DNA from: Chaetoderma sp. LZ-2023a
Taxonomy: Eukaryota > Mollusca > Caudofoveata > Chaetodermatida > Chaetodermatidae
NCBI GenBank assembly: GCA_034401795.1
Contig: CM067366.1
Span: 74,070,518-74,134,517 of the forward strand
DNA: 64,000 nt
Direction: 5' to 3'
The notes beneath the pieces are model-generated. The model worked only from the letters and a program-made list of their open reading frames with translations. It had not been told where the DNA came from and did not search any database. Of the stretch, positions 54,401 to 63,565 are shown piece after piece. Each line of letters opens with the position of its first letter. Within the stretch, counting starts at the first letter, position 1. The translations under genes were made by a program, and so were the position numbers.

Positions 54401-57400
54401 CCAGAATTATTGAAAAATGCGTCAAAATTGTGTTCATTTTACTGGTGTCGTTCAGCCTTTTTACTACCAAATTGGGTTACACTTTTGGGACCCAACGGGA
54501 AAGCTTCCACGCAAGTTTGGAGAATGCCCCTCCAATAGAACCAGAGTTATTATGATGCCAGTCTGCCTGCTTGCCTGTCTGCCTTGCTTGTCTGCCCGCC
54601 TGCCTGCTTGCCTGCCCGCTTTTCCTGTCTAACTGCCTACCTGCCTGCCTGCATGCTTGCCTGCTGCCTGCCTGCCTGCCTACCCGCCTGCTTGTCTGTC
54701 TGACTACCTGTCCGTCTGTCCGTCTGCCCACCCGCCCGCCCGTCCGTCTGTCGTTGGGTGTTATGATGATTTTGGAAAAGCTATATACATATATTTATTT
54801 TATATCTTGGAGTTGGTTCATCCTCTCAGGACTAACATTGGGCACACACTTACCTATAGCGGTGACATATAACTTGACGATACTGAGGTCACGGTGACCT
54901 TGTTGTTCACATTTCAAGGTCAGTGTGACCTTGCTACAAAATGTGTGTTTGACAGGTTTAGAGGCTGCCCTTATATCTCAGAATTTATCATTCTATTTGG
55001 GCCACCCTTGGATACTTGCGTGTTTACCTATTTGCTGAGAGGATGTAATACAGCACGATTACAGCTGCTAGGTTAAAGCTCAAGGTCACCGTGGCCTTGC
55101 TAAATCTATGTCTTAAAAGATTACAATTTCGAATTAGCGCAGGATAGCGTCGCCCTTTTGCAAGGAACCTTGGACAAATGCGTGAATACCTCTCTGTGTT
55201 AAGATTAAAGATATAAAGCACAAAATATCATGAAACACAATCTGGAAAATCTTGCTATAATACCCTGCCTGTGTTTGATGGCTTGCGTATGTGTCTGTTA
55301 TTCTGTATGTTTGTTTATCTATCGCTCAAGCTTATAGTCAGTCGATCTATATAGGCCATCTGTCCATCCACCCATCTAACCATCCACCAATCTATCATTC
55401 TCTTACAATACAGCTCATAACTAAGTTAAACTGTTCTGTTGGATATTGTGAACATAATTGGATTGGAACGTTATTTTGATTTAGAAACACGTTTAGTTAT
55501 ATCTGAGCTGTACTGTAATTATTCTAGATTTCACCTCCGCAAGAACACGTCATTGTGGGGAATCGGCCATGGTGGGAAAGGTATCAGCCTGTCAGCTACA
55601 AGCTGATTTCACGTGGTGGAGATGAAGGTGCACTGAGAAGCATGATAGAGCGATGTAACAATGTCGGCGTCAGGTATGTAAAACATCAAACAAACTCGAA
55701 TACATGTAGAACTATTAGATGATAGGGCTTCAGACCTGGAACTTCTTATTGTTGTTAAGCGCTAGACGTGGAGATACGCAGTCGAGATGAACTTGCCCGT
55801 CTTCTATAGTTATCATGGACGAAAGATGACAATGGTCACATCTCATCAGTCAGCTCGCAGTGATTCTCAGGGGAACGTGTCCTGCCTCTGCAGTCTGATG
55901 GACGTCACCAAGATGATATACGCATAGACGTTGCCATGCTCAACCTCACCTTTATATGTCGATCTAATTAATTGTATCCATTCATCACTCGAAATATGAG
56001 TGCGTGCTGAGGCTTTCTCACAGTACGTGGTACATGTGCAGTGGTTTGATGAGGTCTCAACCGAGACGTGATAATGGTCTTCCCCTATATGAGTGGATTA
56101 CAGCAATTTTCGTCGGCTTGCTTCGTATATAATTGACAACCGTATTTCCATTCTGAGGAATTCCACAATGGGAACAAGCCATTACAGTCCATGATTTTAT
56201 ACACTTTATATGCGTTGGCGGTGTGACAACGAGCTTGAACCACACTGAAGGCCTTATAGCACCTTGAGAGACGTTCTCAAAATACTTGGAACCATTTTTA
56301 TTGTTACCACGATTTCGTGATCTTGAGTTTTCTCGCTTTTACTTCTGCTTTCTAGTACTGACTATCCCAATATCTTGTTTGGTGTGACATCATGGCTTCC
56401 GTGTTGTTCTTTGAATTGCACCATGAAGTCTAATATTTTCAGGTTCCCTAGTGTTGTTTCCTTAATAGGGGGGTTGATGGGGGTGGGGTGGTGGGGTGGG
56501 AGGGGTTACTTAGTGTTTCAATAATGTTATTCAACCGTGACAGCTGGACAACTCAAAAGGCACCCCCCATGAGCAGGCTCGATGTGTTTCATCGCAGGTA
56601 CATGCAAGCCATCACGAAACATCTCTGGTCACACGGTCAAATCTCAAATTAAGCGCTTGTCAAGCTGTCTGACACCGTTCTACTCTCTGTGAGCGTAGCA
56701 CAGTAGTGATGGTCAATGTTTGGACATGTCATTCCACTGTCAAATAATACACCCGCTCAGATGGTATTGGCGTATTCAGTACTGGATGCACACCAGATTA
56801 AGGCACGCACAGGACGCTATAACATTATAGTACGGGGGTTTGACGGGCAGCGCGGTGAGTATGTTGTTCTTATTGGAGATTAGCTCGCCACTGCACAACC
56901 CGCGTACATATAGCGGAGATAGATGGAATGAATGACACAATGCTGTATTTTATTGATTACTCATTTACTGAACTTTTCTTAATCCTACTATTTACACATA
57001 TAATTCCTAATCTAGTCGCATGTCGCTTACCTATTCTAAGCCTATCCTCCTTAACTACAATGAATTCCTAAGAGAGAGGTTTTCTATTAAAATATCACCA
57101 AGTTAATCTTAAAGTTCTTCTCTCTAACTGAACAGCCAGCTAACTACACAGCTGACAAACTCACAACTCACTAGCTGTGCCCATAGCTGCCACTCACTAG
57201 CTGTCCGAGTCTGGCTGGGTCTCGCTCTCTAGCTGTCCGTCATCAATATTTGTCCACTCTTAAAAATGATCTTAAAAATGATTCGGTCGTTATGTCAACA
57301 AAGCTGTGTGTATTAAGACAGTGATGTCGTGTGTATGCGCGAAGCTGTGAATGCGGCCTAGGTGTATAATTAACTAATCTAACTAATTAACATATAAAAT

Positions 57401-58311
57401 ACAAGAATGTTACAACCTAAATACATCGGATGACATGTCGTTATATTCATCGTGCCCATCAACCCCGTGTATCCTATAGTGTAAGCGTGTCTGTGCGTGG
57501 CTTCGTGTGTGCGTTCCTATGTGTGTCCTGTTGTTGATCTGTCCGTGTGCGCGTTGTGTCAATGCTCGTCCATCTGTATTGGTGTGTGCATCCATCCGTC
57601 ATTGTGGCTCTGTCCCTGTACCATACCACCAACTTGCTAGCCGTTTTGCGATCAAACATCAAGGAACGTAATTTTAGACCACCAAAGACAACACGAACCT
57701 AATGAAGCTTAGGATGCTCGCAAAGAACAAGACGGTTGAGGAAGTTGAAGAAGATTAATAGACGTTTCCACTTTATCAATCAATGCTATGACGTCATGAT
57801 CAACTACGGGACGTGTAGAATGACATCATAATGAACGACGTCATGAATAACATCGATAAGTAGGTCACGAACGCATATTTGAAGACGGACTATGCGTTGT
57901 ACGAATTGTATGTCTTTACTATTTAATAAATATTCTGTTGAATATTTTGAAACTAATTTGACTGGGCGCTGTTGCTGCCATATGCAGCAACAGCAGTATG
58001 GCAGCAATAACACCAAATCAAATTAGTTACAAAATAGTCAACAACTTATCTGTATAGTTTTCAGGAAATTGATAGTTAGGGCATTCTGGGATCGATCAAT
58101 GTGGAGTTTAGATAGAGATGGGCGGGGAATAGCCAAAACTGGAAAGGTCTATTGCAGCTGAAAGAAGTTGCCACTCTTTCAAACGCAGAAAACGATCATC
58201 ATCATCATCATCGTCATCCTTATCGTCGTCGTGGTAGTCGTCGTCGTGGTAGTCGTCGTCGTGGTAGTCGTCGTCGTCGTCGTGGTAGTCGTCGTCGTCG
58301 TCGTCGTCGTC

Positions 58312-58359
<48 letters not shown>

Positions 58360-61356
58360 GTAGTCATGCATTGCTATTGTCCATTGCACGTATGATGGAA
58401 GTCGCACTCTCAACACATGACTCACTGTGCTGAAAGCACCAAACCACCCACACAGAGCAGAGCACTGTACCTTTTGGGAGCTCAGTGCATATGTCATTAA
58501 TCGTACACATGTTTCTCCAGCTGAGATTTAAAATGTCTCATAACTGTACTTACCCAAAAGTCTTCGATCATTTCATTAATGATACCATCAGTCCTGTTAT
58601 ATAATAGTTCTTGTTCTATATTGCTTGAGAGACCTTTAATGGTTTTTTCTGCTCAATTTCTTTGCCATTGATCCAGAACCCTTGCCGCCTGGATATTCAA
58701 TATATCCTCTGATCTTTCATTTTCCAATATTCTTGGAAGGTTAATGCTTCTTTCCCTTTCATAGAATTTTGCACACACAGCTTGCACTTTCTGTCAGATC
58801 AGTGGTTTCCAGTTCTTCCTAAAAGTGTAATCTTCTATCACATAGGCTCTATTTTGAGCGAGTTAGATTTCATCCTTCCTAATTTATCCACACATATTTT
58901 GTCCTGGTTAGCAACAATTTGATGTTGCTATATTGACCGGGATTGGACTCCGAGTTTCGGCTGAGACCATGTTAACCCCGTGGTCGTCTGTTTGAAGCGC
59001 TTCAACTCAATATGTGATGTAGTCTTTTCTTGGGCCAGTTAGAATTGTCTCCGTGGCTGCTCTAATTATATCGTCCTTAAATCTTTTTACCCCGTTGTTA
59101 GGGTTGCTTTTTTCTTTCTCTCCATCTTAGCAAGATCAATGAATGAAATATCGAGGAGCCGCGCAGTGCCTTTAAGTACTTTTATTTAAGTTTCGGTCTG
59201 TTTCGAGACCTTATCAGTGAATTAAGAACATTATGGAATTATAAGTCATGCTAAAGAATCAGCCCTTCCTACCTGACCGTTCCCATTCCAATGTCACTCA
59301 CCATAGATGATGCCAACTCTTTGTCATGACATGATTATTTTCATTGCAGAATTTACCCGGATATTATTATGAATCACATGACCGGAACTGACCAGAGCGG
59401 AACTGGTACCGCGGGCACAAGTTTTAATGGTGGCAATTACGATTTTCCCGGCGTACCATATTCTATCCAGGATTTTAACAACTTCCGCTGTGACGGAGGT
59501 TTAGGAGACATGAATGACCCAAGTAATGTCAGAAACTGCCGCTTACTTAGCTTGGGTGACTTAAATCAAGTAAGTTGTATGTACCTACAGACATAGCACC
59601 ATCCATATGACGTCAAAATCTACTACGTGACGTGTAGAATGGCATCATAATGAATGACGTCATTATGACGTCATGCACGACGTAGATAGGTACGTCACGA
59701 ACTGATATTTGAAGACGGACTATGTCTAGTTCTACGTATTGTGTCTTTACTATTTAATAAATATTATGTTGAATATTTTGAAACTAATCTTACTGGACGA
59801 CGTTGCTGCCATAGGCAGCAACAGTGTCCAGTCAAATTAGTTTCAAAATATTTAACAGCTTACTTGTATACTTTTCTGGAAATTGATGGTCAGCGAGTTC
59901 AGAGATCGATCGATCCCAACAGGGACGAGGTGTGGGTGGAGCTTAGATAGAGGTGGGCGGGGCATAGCTAAAACTGGAAAGGTCCATTGAGATATGTGCT
60001 CAAACATTACCTTCTATGATATCTAAATCGGACAATCACTTTGATAATCATTCTCCGAAAATTGAAGAGCACCAATCTCCCTGACTGACTGGCGATAAAT
60101 CTACCTTAGGTTAGCACTGACTTACATTTTGGGTCAGTATACCATATGATTCATAACATGTTTCTCTATGGAATATAGACATGGTAACCTACTTGTAAAT
60201 TGAAGTTATTTAAGGATCATATCATAATATGGCCACTTATGAGCGGTATCTGACATCTGATTCACATCTGACATTTATAGTCTGAGCAGTATTGGTTTGC
60301 TCATTACGCATGCTCAAATGACGTCACTGTTAAACAGACATGGCGGCATTTGCCCCCTGTTGAACAAAACAAAGATCAAATGTAAATTAAATGCAAGATA
60401 TGTCACATTTTTTACAACTTTAGAAAACAACTCCGCTTTAACGGATGAGCATATTCTACGAATCTGTTCTTTTAAAATATTTTAGGAGAGACCGCATGTG
60501 AGGGAGATGATAGCTGGGTTCCTAAACAGTCTTATTGACATGGGCGTTGCCGGCTTTCGATTTGACGCTTCTAAGCATATGTGGCCTGGAGATATAGAGG
60601 CTATATTTGGTATGCTGCACAATCTAAATAGTCGCTGGTTCGGTGATGGCGCCACCCCATTCATGATGCATGAAGTAGTTGACTATAATGACGGAGCCGT
60701 TAGAACACAGCACTACGAAGGTCTTGGGTATGTCACTGAATTCCGCTTCTCTAAGAAGATTGCTGGGGGTACTCATGACTTCGGCCAGTTCAACAATGTC
60801 GTAGATAGTGGATGGGGTATGACACGATCGGACAGAGCGCTGGTATTTGTGGACAATCATGATACTCAGAGAGATGGCGACGCTCCCAATTACAAAGACC
60901 CACGACGATACAAAATAGGTGTAGCATTCATGTTGGCATATCATTATGGTTTTACCCGGGTAATGAGCAGCTTCGCTTTTAACCAACGGGATGAGGGACC
61001 GCCCGGTGATGGTGTGCCTTTCAATGAAGGTGGTGGTGGAAATGGGTGGGTGTGCGAACATCGCTGGCGTCCTATCGCGAGTATGGTAGCCTTCAGGAAC
61101 CACGTCGCTGGCTCAGACACTGGCAACTGGCACAATCAGAACAATGAAATCGCATTTTCTCGTGGTAACAAAGGTTTCTTCGCAATGGCTAAGAATGGTC
61201 ATATGGATGCCACACTTAACACTGGACTGCCTCAAGGCGAGTACTGTAACCTGATAGATGACTGCGCCACCAGAGTCTCAGTCGGAGGAGATGGCCGAGC
61301 TAATATTAGAATCACTGACAATGATGTACCAATACTCGCCATCATCACTGGAGGCG
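48371..61356 (+). CDS. Amy: Alpha-amylase, secreted, chloride-dependent type (five exons; 3' end open)
   Basis: Endo-acting glycoside hydrolase (GH13) that cuts alpha-1,4 links in starch and glycogen; secreted, presumably digestive. Join: 48371-48413, 49902-50035, 55528-55673, 59350-59569, 60486-61356. Splice sites are GT/AG and phases 1, 0, 2, 0 and 1 fit. It gives 471 residues plus one base. Residues 1-15 are a signal peptide. Region I is D112 ... N116-H117. Catalytic residues are Asp208 ([12 protein letters not shown]), Glu244 (MMHEVVD) and Asp307 (FVDNHDTQ). Chloride ligands are Arg206, Asn305 and Arg339 (GFTRVMSS). Domain C ends near VPILAII. The GHGAGG loop after Asp307 is absent, and the Cys expected before GWVCEHRW (Cys371) is Gly. 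The last donor (GTGAGT, 61357) implies another exon, perhaps beyond 64000; some molluscan amylases carry a C-terminal extension. Confidence 0.93.
48985..49235. mobile_element. MITE family A, degenerate copy
   Basis: GATCCATTTCTAACTATGC ... CGCCCATTTCTCGCTAAGCTCCGCC, GATAAATATTTTGAAAGTAATTTGA ... AACTAGTTTCAAAATATTTAA, then ATACAATTTGTAGG. The tip of the hairpin is replaced by CCAGGAGCTG. Confidence 0.7.
49467..49840. mobile_element. MITE family A, full length
   Basis: Ends AATGGAACTTTCCAG and CTGGAAAGGTCCATT. ATGACGTCATAATC occurs twice in the left part (49498-49545). The hairpin arm GTTGGCTGTTGTTGC/GCAGCAACAGC is at 49682-49712; its second flank is shortened. Confidence 0.85.
49902..50035 (+). 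CDS. Amy: Amylase exon 2
   Basis: 134 bp, residues 15-59: [29 protein letters not shown] and PKGYCGVQ, the conserved first barrel strand and helix. The Cys pair (PNC and GYC) is typical of invertebrate amylases. Acceptor CTTACAG, donor GTAAAC. Confidence 0.95.
50285..50402. repeat. CACC/CCCT/CCTG/CCCG tetranucleotide tract
   Basis: Successive C-rich tetranucleotide runs, each drifting into the next. Almost no G on the + strand in the first half. Confidence 0.9.
52221..52455. mobile_element. MITE family B, full length with TTAA duplications
   Basis: TTAA (52217-52220) CCCTTTAGCC ... GTTAAAGGG TTAA (52456-52459). Hairpin AATTTACCGCTGGAATAGCTGG ... CCAGTCATTCCAGTGGTAAATT around TCTGATGTCGAG. 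Confidence 0.85.
52791..53186. mobile_element. MITE family A, full length
   Basis: AATGGACCTTTCCAGTTTTAGC ... GATAAACTTGGAAAGGGCCATT. The hairpin CTAATTTGACTGG ... CCAGTCAAATTTG has a short loop (CAGCAAGAGCG). The right third is dense in CRE-like words (GACGTCATTCATGACGTCA and ATATGACGTCATATG). Confidence 0.88.
53724..53822. mobile_element. MITE family A central hairpin only
   Basis: GTGAATATTTTGAAACTAAAT ... ACATTAGTTTCAAAATATTCAAC, with AGGAACCTG/CAGGTTCATG arms. Outer parts are missing. Confidence 0.7.
53900..54121. mobile_element. MITE family B, right end intact
   Basis: TTTGAAATTTTACCACTGGAATGACTGGC ... GCCAGTCATTCCAGTGGTAAAATTA is an almost perfect hairpin. The right end is TTAAAGGG TTAA (54122-54125). 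The left end is unclear, although AAAGGGTTAA also occurs at about 53850-53859, possibly from an adjoining copy. Confidence 0.7.
54555..54760. repeat. CTGC/CTGT tetranucleotide-like repeat
   Basis: Imperfect TGCC/TGTC array about 200 bp long. Its Cys/Leu/Pro-rich frames are not genes. Confidence 0.9.
54880..55095. promoter_or_regulatory. Cluster of inverted AGGTCA elements (perfect IR3) in intron 2
   Basis: AGGTCACGGTGACCT (54886-54900) and AGGTCAGTGTGACCT (54917-54931) are both perfect 15-bp inverted repeats with a 3-bp spacer, the consensus oestrogen-receptor-type element. A third, AGGTCACCGTGGCCT (near 55082), has one mismatch. They belong to a dispersed repeat related in its AGGTCA words to 34992-35400. 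The motifs are exact; binding is not shown. Confidence 0.6.
55408..55518. mobile_element. MITE family E, short copy next to exon 3
   Basis: TACAGCTCATAACTAAG ... CGTTTAGTTATATCTGAGCTGTA are inverted ends. The centre is TTGGATTGGAACG. It ends about ten bases before the exon 3 acceptor. Confidence 0.65.
55528..55673 (+). CDS. Amy: Amylase exon 3
   Basis: 146 bp, residues 60-107 plus two bases: [23 protein letters not shown] and ERCNNVGV, all amylase signature blocks. The Cys in KLCTRSG of vertebrates is Ile here, as in many invertebrates. Acceptor TTCTAG, donor GTATGT. Confidence 0.95.
57765..58153. mobile_element. MITE family A, full length (reverse orientation)
   Basis: The left part carries GACGTCATGATCAACTACGG and other CRE-like words. 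The hairpin is TTTGACTGGGCGCTGTTGCTGCC with a duplicated arm (GCAGCAACAGCAGTATGGCAGCAA). The right end is AAAACTGGAAAGGTCTATT. Confidence 0.85.
58191..58357. repeat. CAT / CGT trinucleotide microsatellite
   Basis: ATC units switch to CGT/GGTAGT units, then back to CAT. It produces poly-Asp, poly-His, poly-Arg and poly-Val frames that are not genes. Confidence 0.95.
58520..59220 (-). pseudogene. Decayed coding-like stretch, possible Penelope-like element end
   Basis: Minus-strand frames broken by stops include [20 protein letters not shown] (about 59090-59030) and [18 protein letters not shown] with [16 protein letters not shown] (about 58780-58650). They look protein-like but I cannot name the family. 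Just 5' of them (59190-59217, minus strand) is CTGATAAGGTCTCGAAACAG then ACCGAAAC, a stem flanked by words like those of hammerhead ribozymes found in Penelope-like elements. Assignment is tentative. Confidence 0.35.
59350..59569 (+). CDS. Amy: Amylase exon 4
   Basis: 220 bp, residues 108-181: [13 protein letters not shown] (region I; canonical VDAVINHM replaced but Asp112, Asn116 and His117 kept), [21 protein letters not shown] and [14 protein letters not shown]. The two Cys of the B-domain disulfide (FRC, RNC) are present. Acceptor TTGCAG, donor GTAAGT. Confidence 0.96.
59598..59988. mobile_element. MITE family A in amylase intron 4
   Basis: Starts 29 bases after exon 4. CRE-rich left part (ATGACGTCA at 59607, GACGTCATTATGACGTCAT near 59657). 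Hairpin TTGAATATTTTGAAACTAAT ... AATTAGTTTCAAAATATTTAA around GTTGCTGCCATAGGCAGCAAC. Right end AAAACTGGAAAGGTCCATT. Confidence 0.88.
59989..60485 (+). other. Remainder of amylase intron 4
   Basis: Intron 4 is 59570-60485 (916 bp), with acceptor TATTTTAG. Beyond the MITE nothing is recognised. Confidence 0.7.
60486..61356 (+). CDS. Amy: Amylase exon 5 (catalytic residues and domain C)
   Basis: 871 bp, residues 182-471. Holds all three catalytic acids, at 60564 (Asp208), 60672 (Glu244) and 60861 (Asp307), the chloride Arg339, [22 protein letters not shown] and [13 protein letters not shown] (domain C disulfide). The open frame continues for 32 codons past 61356, but that tail is Cys-rich and unlike amylase, and GGTGAGT at 61356-61362 is a strong donor. 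Ending the exon there is therefore preferred. Confidence 0.95.
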
Positions 61357-61451
61357 GTGAGTACGCATGTATATCGTGTTCAATGTTTGCAATAAACTGT
61401 AATGTTAATACGTATTTAAGAGTCATGGAATGCAGATTAGCTAAACAATGA

Positions 61452-62260
61452 TATGTACAATATTCCTCGGCAGTATGCACTTGCCCGATCAATTAAATGA
61501 GTAAACGTGAATAATTCAAAATAAATAAGACAACACACATGGTCATAGTTCGAAACGAAATTGTAAGTCCAATGAATACAAGCTTAAAGAATCATACTAT
61601 TTAGCGATAGCGAATGGGAAAATTTGATTTACCTTTGCATACCGGGAGAACAGGGTTCAATCACAGACAGATACTTGTCGAATCAAAGCTTGACTCTGTT
61701 TATGAAAGCGCTTAAGAGTACACTATATGGGATTATTGTCTGTGAATACTATACTCCTAATTTCTACTAGCTAGAATGGAACATCTTAAACTTGAGGAAA
61801 ATCTTAAGGACACTGGTAGTGCAATAATAACAATGGGTTCCTTGTGCCTTTTATGACCGTGAGCTATACATCGAGCACTGAAACCGTCTGCAGCCCATAT
61901 ATGTATGCCATCATCTCAACAAGTGATTAACTTCGTTTACATCATTGCTCCCAAATAGTTCCATTGGTAGAAGTGAAGTTTTAAATGACTTTAATTTAAA
62001 TGACGTGAAAGTTCTCTTTTAACAATTGTTCATAACCCATCGGTTGTACTAAATTCCATTGTTTCCATTCACGCCACTAACACGCCGTGGTGGGATATCC
62101 CCGCAGTCGTGTGACATGTAGAACCGGATTAAGGCGATGACTAAAGGGACTACATGTCATCCCCGGGCCCCAAAAACAATGAGCCGCAAATACAAAACAA
62201 CTATCGTATTTTGCCCATTTGAAGTTGTAATCACGGTATCTCACTTTTGCAGTAATGATA
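61452..62260. other. No gene recognised
   Basis: Downstream of amylase exon 5. No clear terminal amylase exon and no polyadenylation context. A weak acceptor at 61892-61893 is discussed among the rejected items. Confidence 0.4.
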
Positions 62261-62261
62261 T

Positions 62262-62372
62262 ACAATATGTAAGCTGCTGGATATTTTGAAACCAATTTGA
62301 CTAGAAGTTGGTGCTGCCGTAGGCAGCAACAGCTTTCAGTCAAATTAGTTTCAAAATATTCGAGCGCATTTT
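62262..62372. mobile_element. MITE family A central hairpin only
   Basis: GGATATTTTGAAACCAATTTGACTAGAAG ... CTTTCAGTCAAATTAGTTTCAAAATATTC around GCTGCCGTAGGCAGC. Confidence 0.75.
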
Positions 62373-63565
62373 AACCCGTACTTAACGAATTTATTGTATT
62401 TATTGCGGCAGTAGCGGCAGCAGCTTCCTCCTTGACTCACCAGGGGCTCCCACAACTTAGTCTTGTGCTCCAAATCGGATTAATCCGGCTTTTGTGACAT
62501 GTTTGGGTGTGCAACTGTGGGGGTCGGGGGCGGTGGGGGTGGGGGCGCGTTGGTTAGTAGAAGAGCGGACTGATTGATCATTTATAGACTAGGTCCATTT
62601 TCATGAAGGTTCAATTTTGTAGGCAATCTTTGGGGAAAAGTTGGTAAATCTGCTTTCTTTGATAATTAGAATGTGCTGAATACAAAAATGCTGTTTACCA
62701 AGCTCAATTTTGCCATTCAGACACAAAAAAATATTTTAAAAAATGGCCACCAATAAACGTCTATATTTCGGAAAAATGGACTACATTCAATTTCAATATG
62801 AGCAACATTGTCACCATTATTATTTATTATCCATCAAAAAAGTGATACTCTTACATAGTTTATTTAGCTCATCCTATTGAGCTTATGCCATAACAATTTC
62901 TTTAACCATTTATCAGTCCATCCATCTGTCCGTTCATCGTCTGTCGTCCGTCCATCTATAAACAACAGTGGCACGTTTTCTCATTTCTTTATGGATTTAA
63001 ACCAAATTTGTTCCATACGTACATTACTACCATTTGCTAATATCTTTTAGCTGTAGGAAATGGAAGTGGTTCAGCCTAAGTACAAGAGTTATGGTCCTTG
63101 GTGGATTTTCAAAATATTGTAAATCATGGGAATGTTGAAGTGATTATGTATCAAAAACATAAACTACAGGTGCTTCACGAGGCTTTTAATTGAATAAATT
63201 GGATTAAAATACCAATACAAGTTTAAAACAGCTTCTCTAATTTGGTGAAACAGTCACAATGAATGGATTTGCAGTAAATCTCATATCTTATAAACAGATA
63301 TTTTGCCATTTTAGTAACTTGGTCTATTTTCTCGATTTAAAACTAGTCTTATCTTACTTTTGAAAGTGTGAAAACGTGTATTAATCTCGACTCAAATAAA
63401 TCATCTCTCAGCTAGATTTTGGGCATATATTTTCCAACGTCGCTTCCATAATTAAAATTCTTTAGAGAGACAAACAGTATTACACTTTCGAAATTATTCA
63501 TAACAGAAACATAATTGTGGCCATGTCTGAGAATTAAATTACAGGTACATATACATACTCGCATT
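62373..63565. repeat. Family D-like repeat (reverse) and unassigned sequence
   Basis: TTAGCTCATCCTATTGAGCTTATGCCAT (62865-62892), then CAGTCCATCCATCTGTCCGTTCATCGTCTGTCGTCCGTCC and TTTATGGATTTAAACCAAATTTG, is the reversed family D arrangement. ATGGCCACCAATAAA (about 62741) may belong to it. The rest, including a G-rich run at 62518-62550, is unassigned. Confidence 0.5.

Larger units (their letters stand above)
50036..55527 (+). other. Amylase intron 2
   Basis: 5,492 bp, the largest intron. Contents: C-rich simple repeats (50285-50400), MITE B (52221), MITE A (52791), a MITE A hairpin (53724), MITE B (about 53900), CTGC repeats (54555-54760), a nuclear-receptor-motif repeat (54880-55095) and MITE E (55408). 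The stretches 50470-52215 and 53190-53720 show nothing I recognise, apart from CAGTTTCGACTCAGTTTCG / CGAAACTGAAACTG (51955-51988). Confidence 0.85.
55674..59349 (+). other. Amylase intron 3
   Basis: 3,676 bp, GTATGT ... TTGCAG. It contains a family A MITE (57765-58153), a CAT/CGT microsatellite (58191-58357) and a minus-strand decayed coding-like stretch (about 58520-59220). 55700-57760 has no recognised gene; a Thr/His/Arg-rich frame near 57410-57660 is low complexity. Confidence 0.85.

Noticed and set aside
57410-57662. Thr/His/Arg-rich frames on the minus strand
   Set aside because: Overlapping low-complexity frames from GTGTGCG-type sequence inside amylase intron 3.
58108-58497. Asp/His/Arg-rich open frames
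   Set aside because: Produced by CAT/CGT trinucleotide repeats inside amylase intron 3.
61357-61451. Read-through extension of amylase exon 5
   Set aside because: It crosses a strong GTGAGT donor and yields an unrelated Cys-rich tail.
61891-61958. Possible terminal amylase exon (acceptor at 61892-61893, 21 codons to TAG)
   Set aside because: Phase fits, but the polypyrimidine tract is poor, the peptide matches no amylase end I know, and no polyadenylation signal follows closely.
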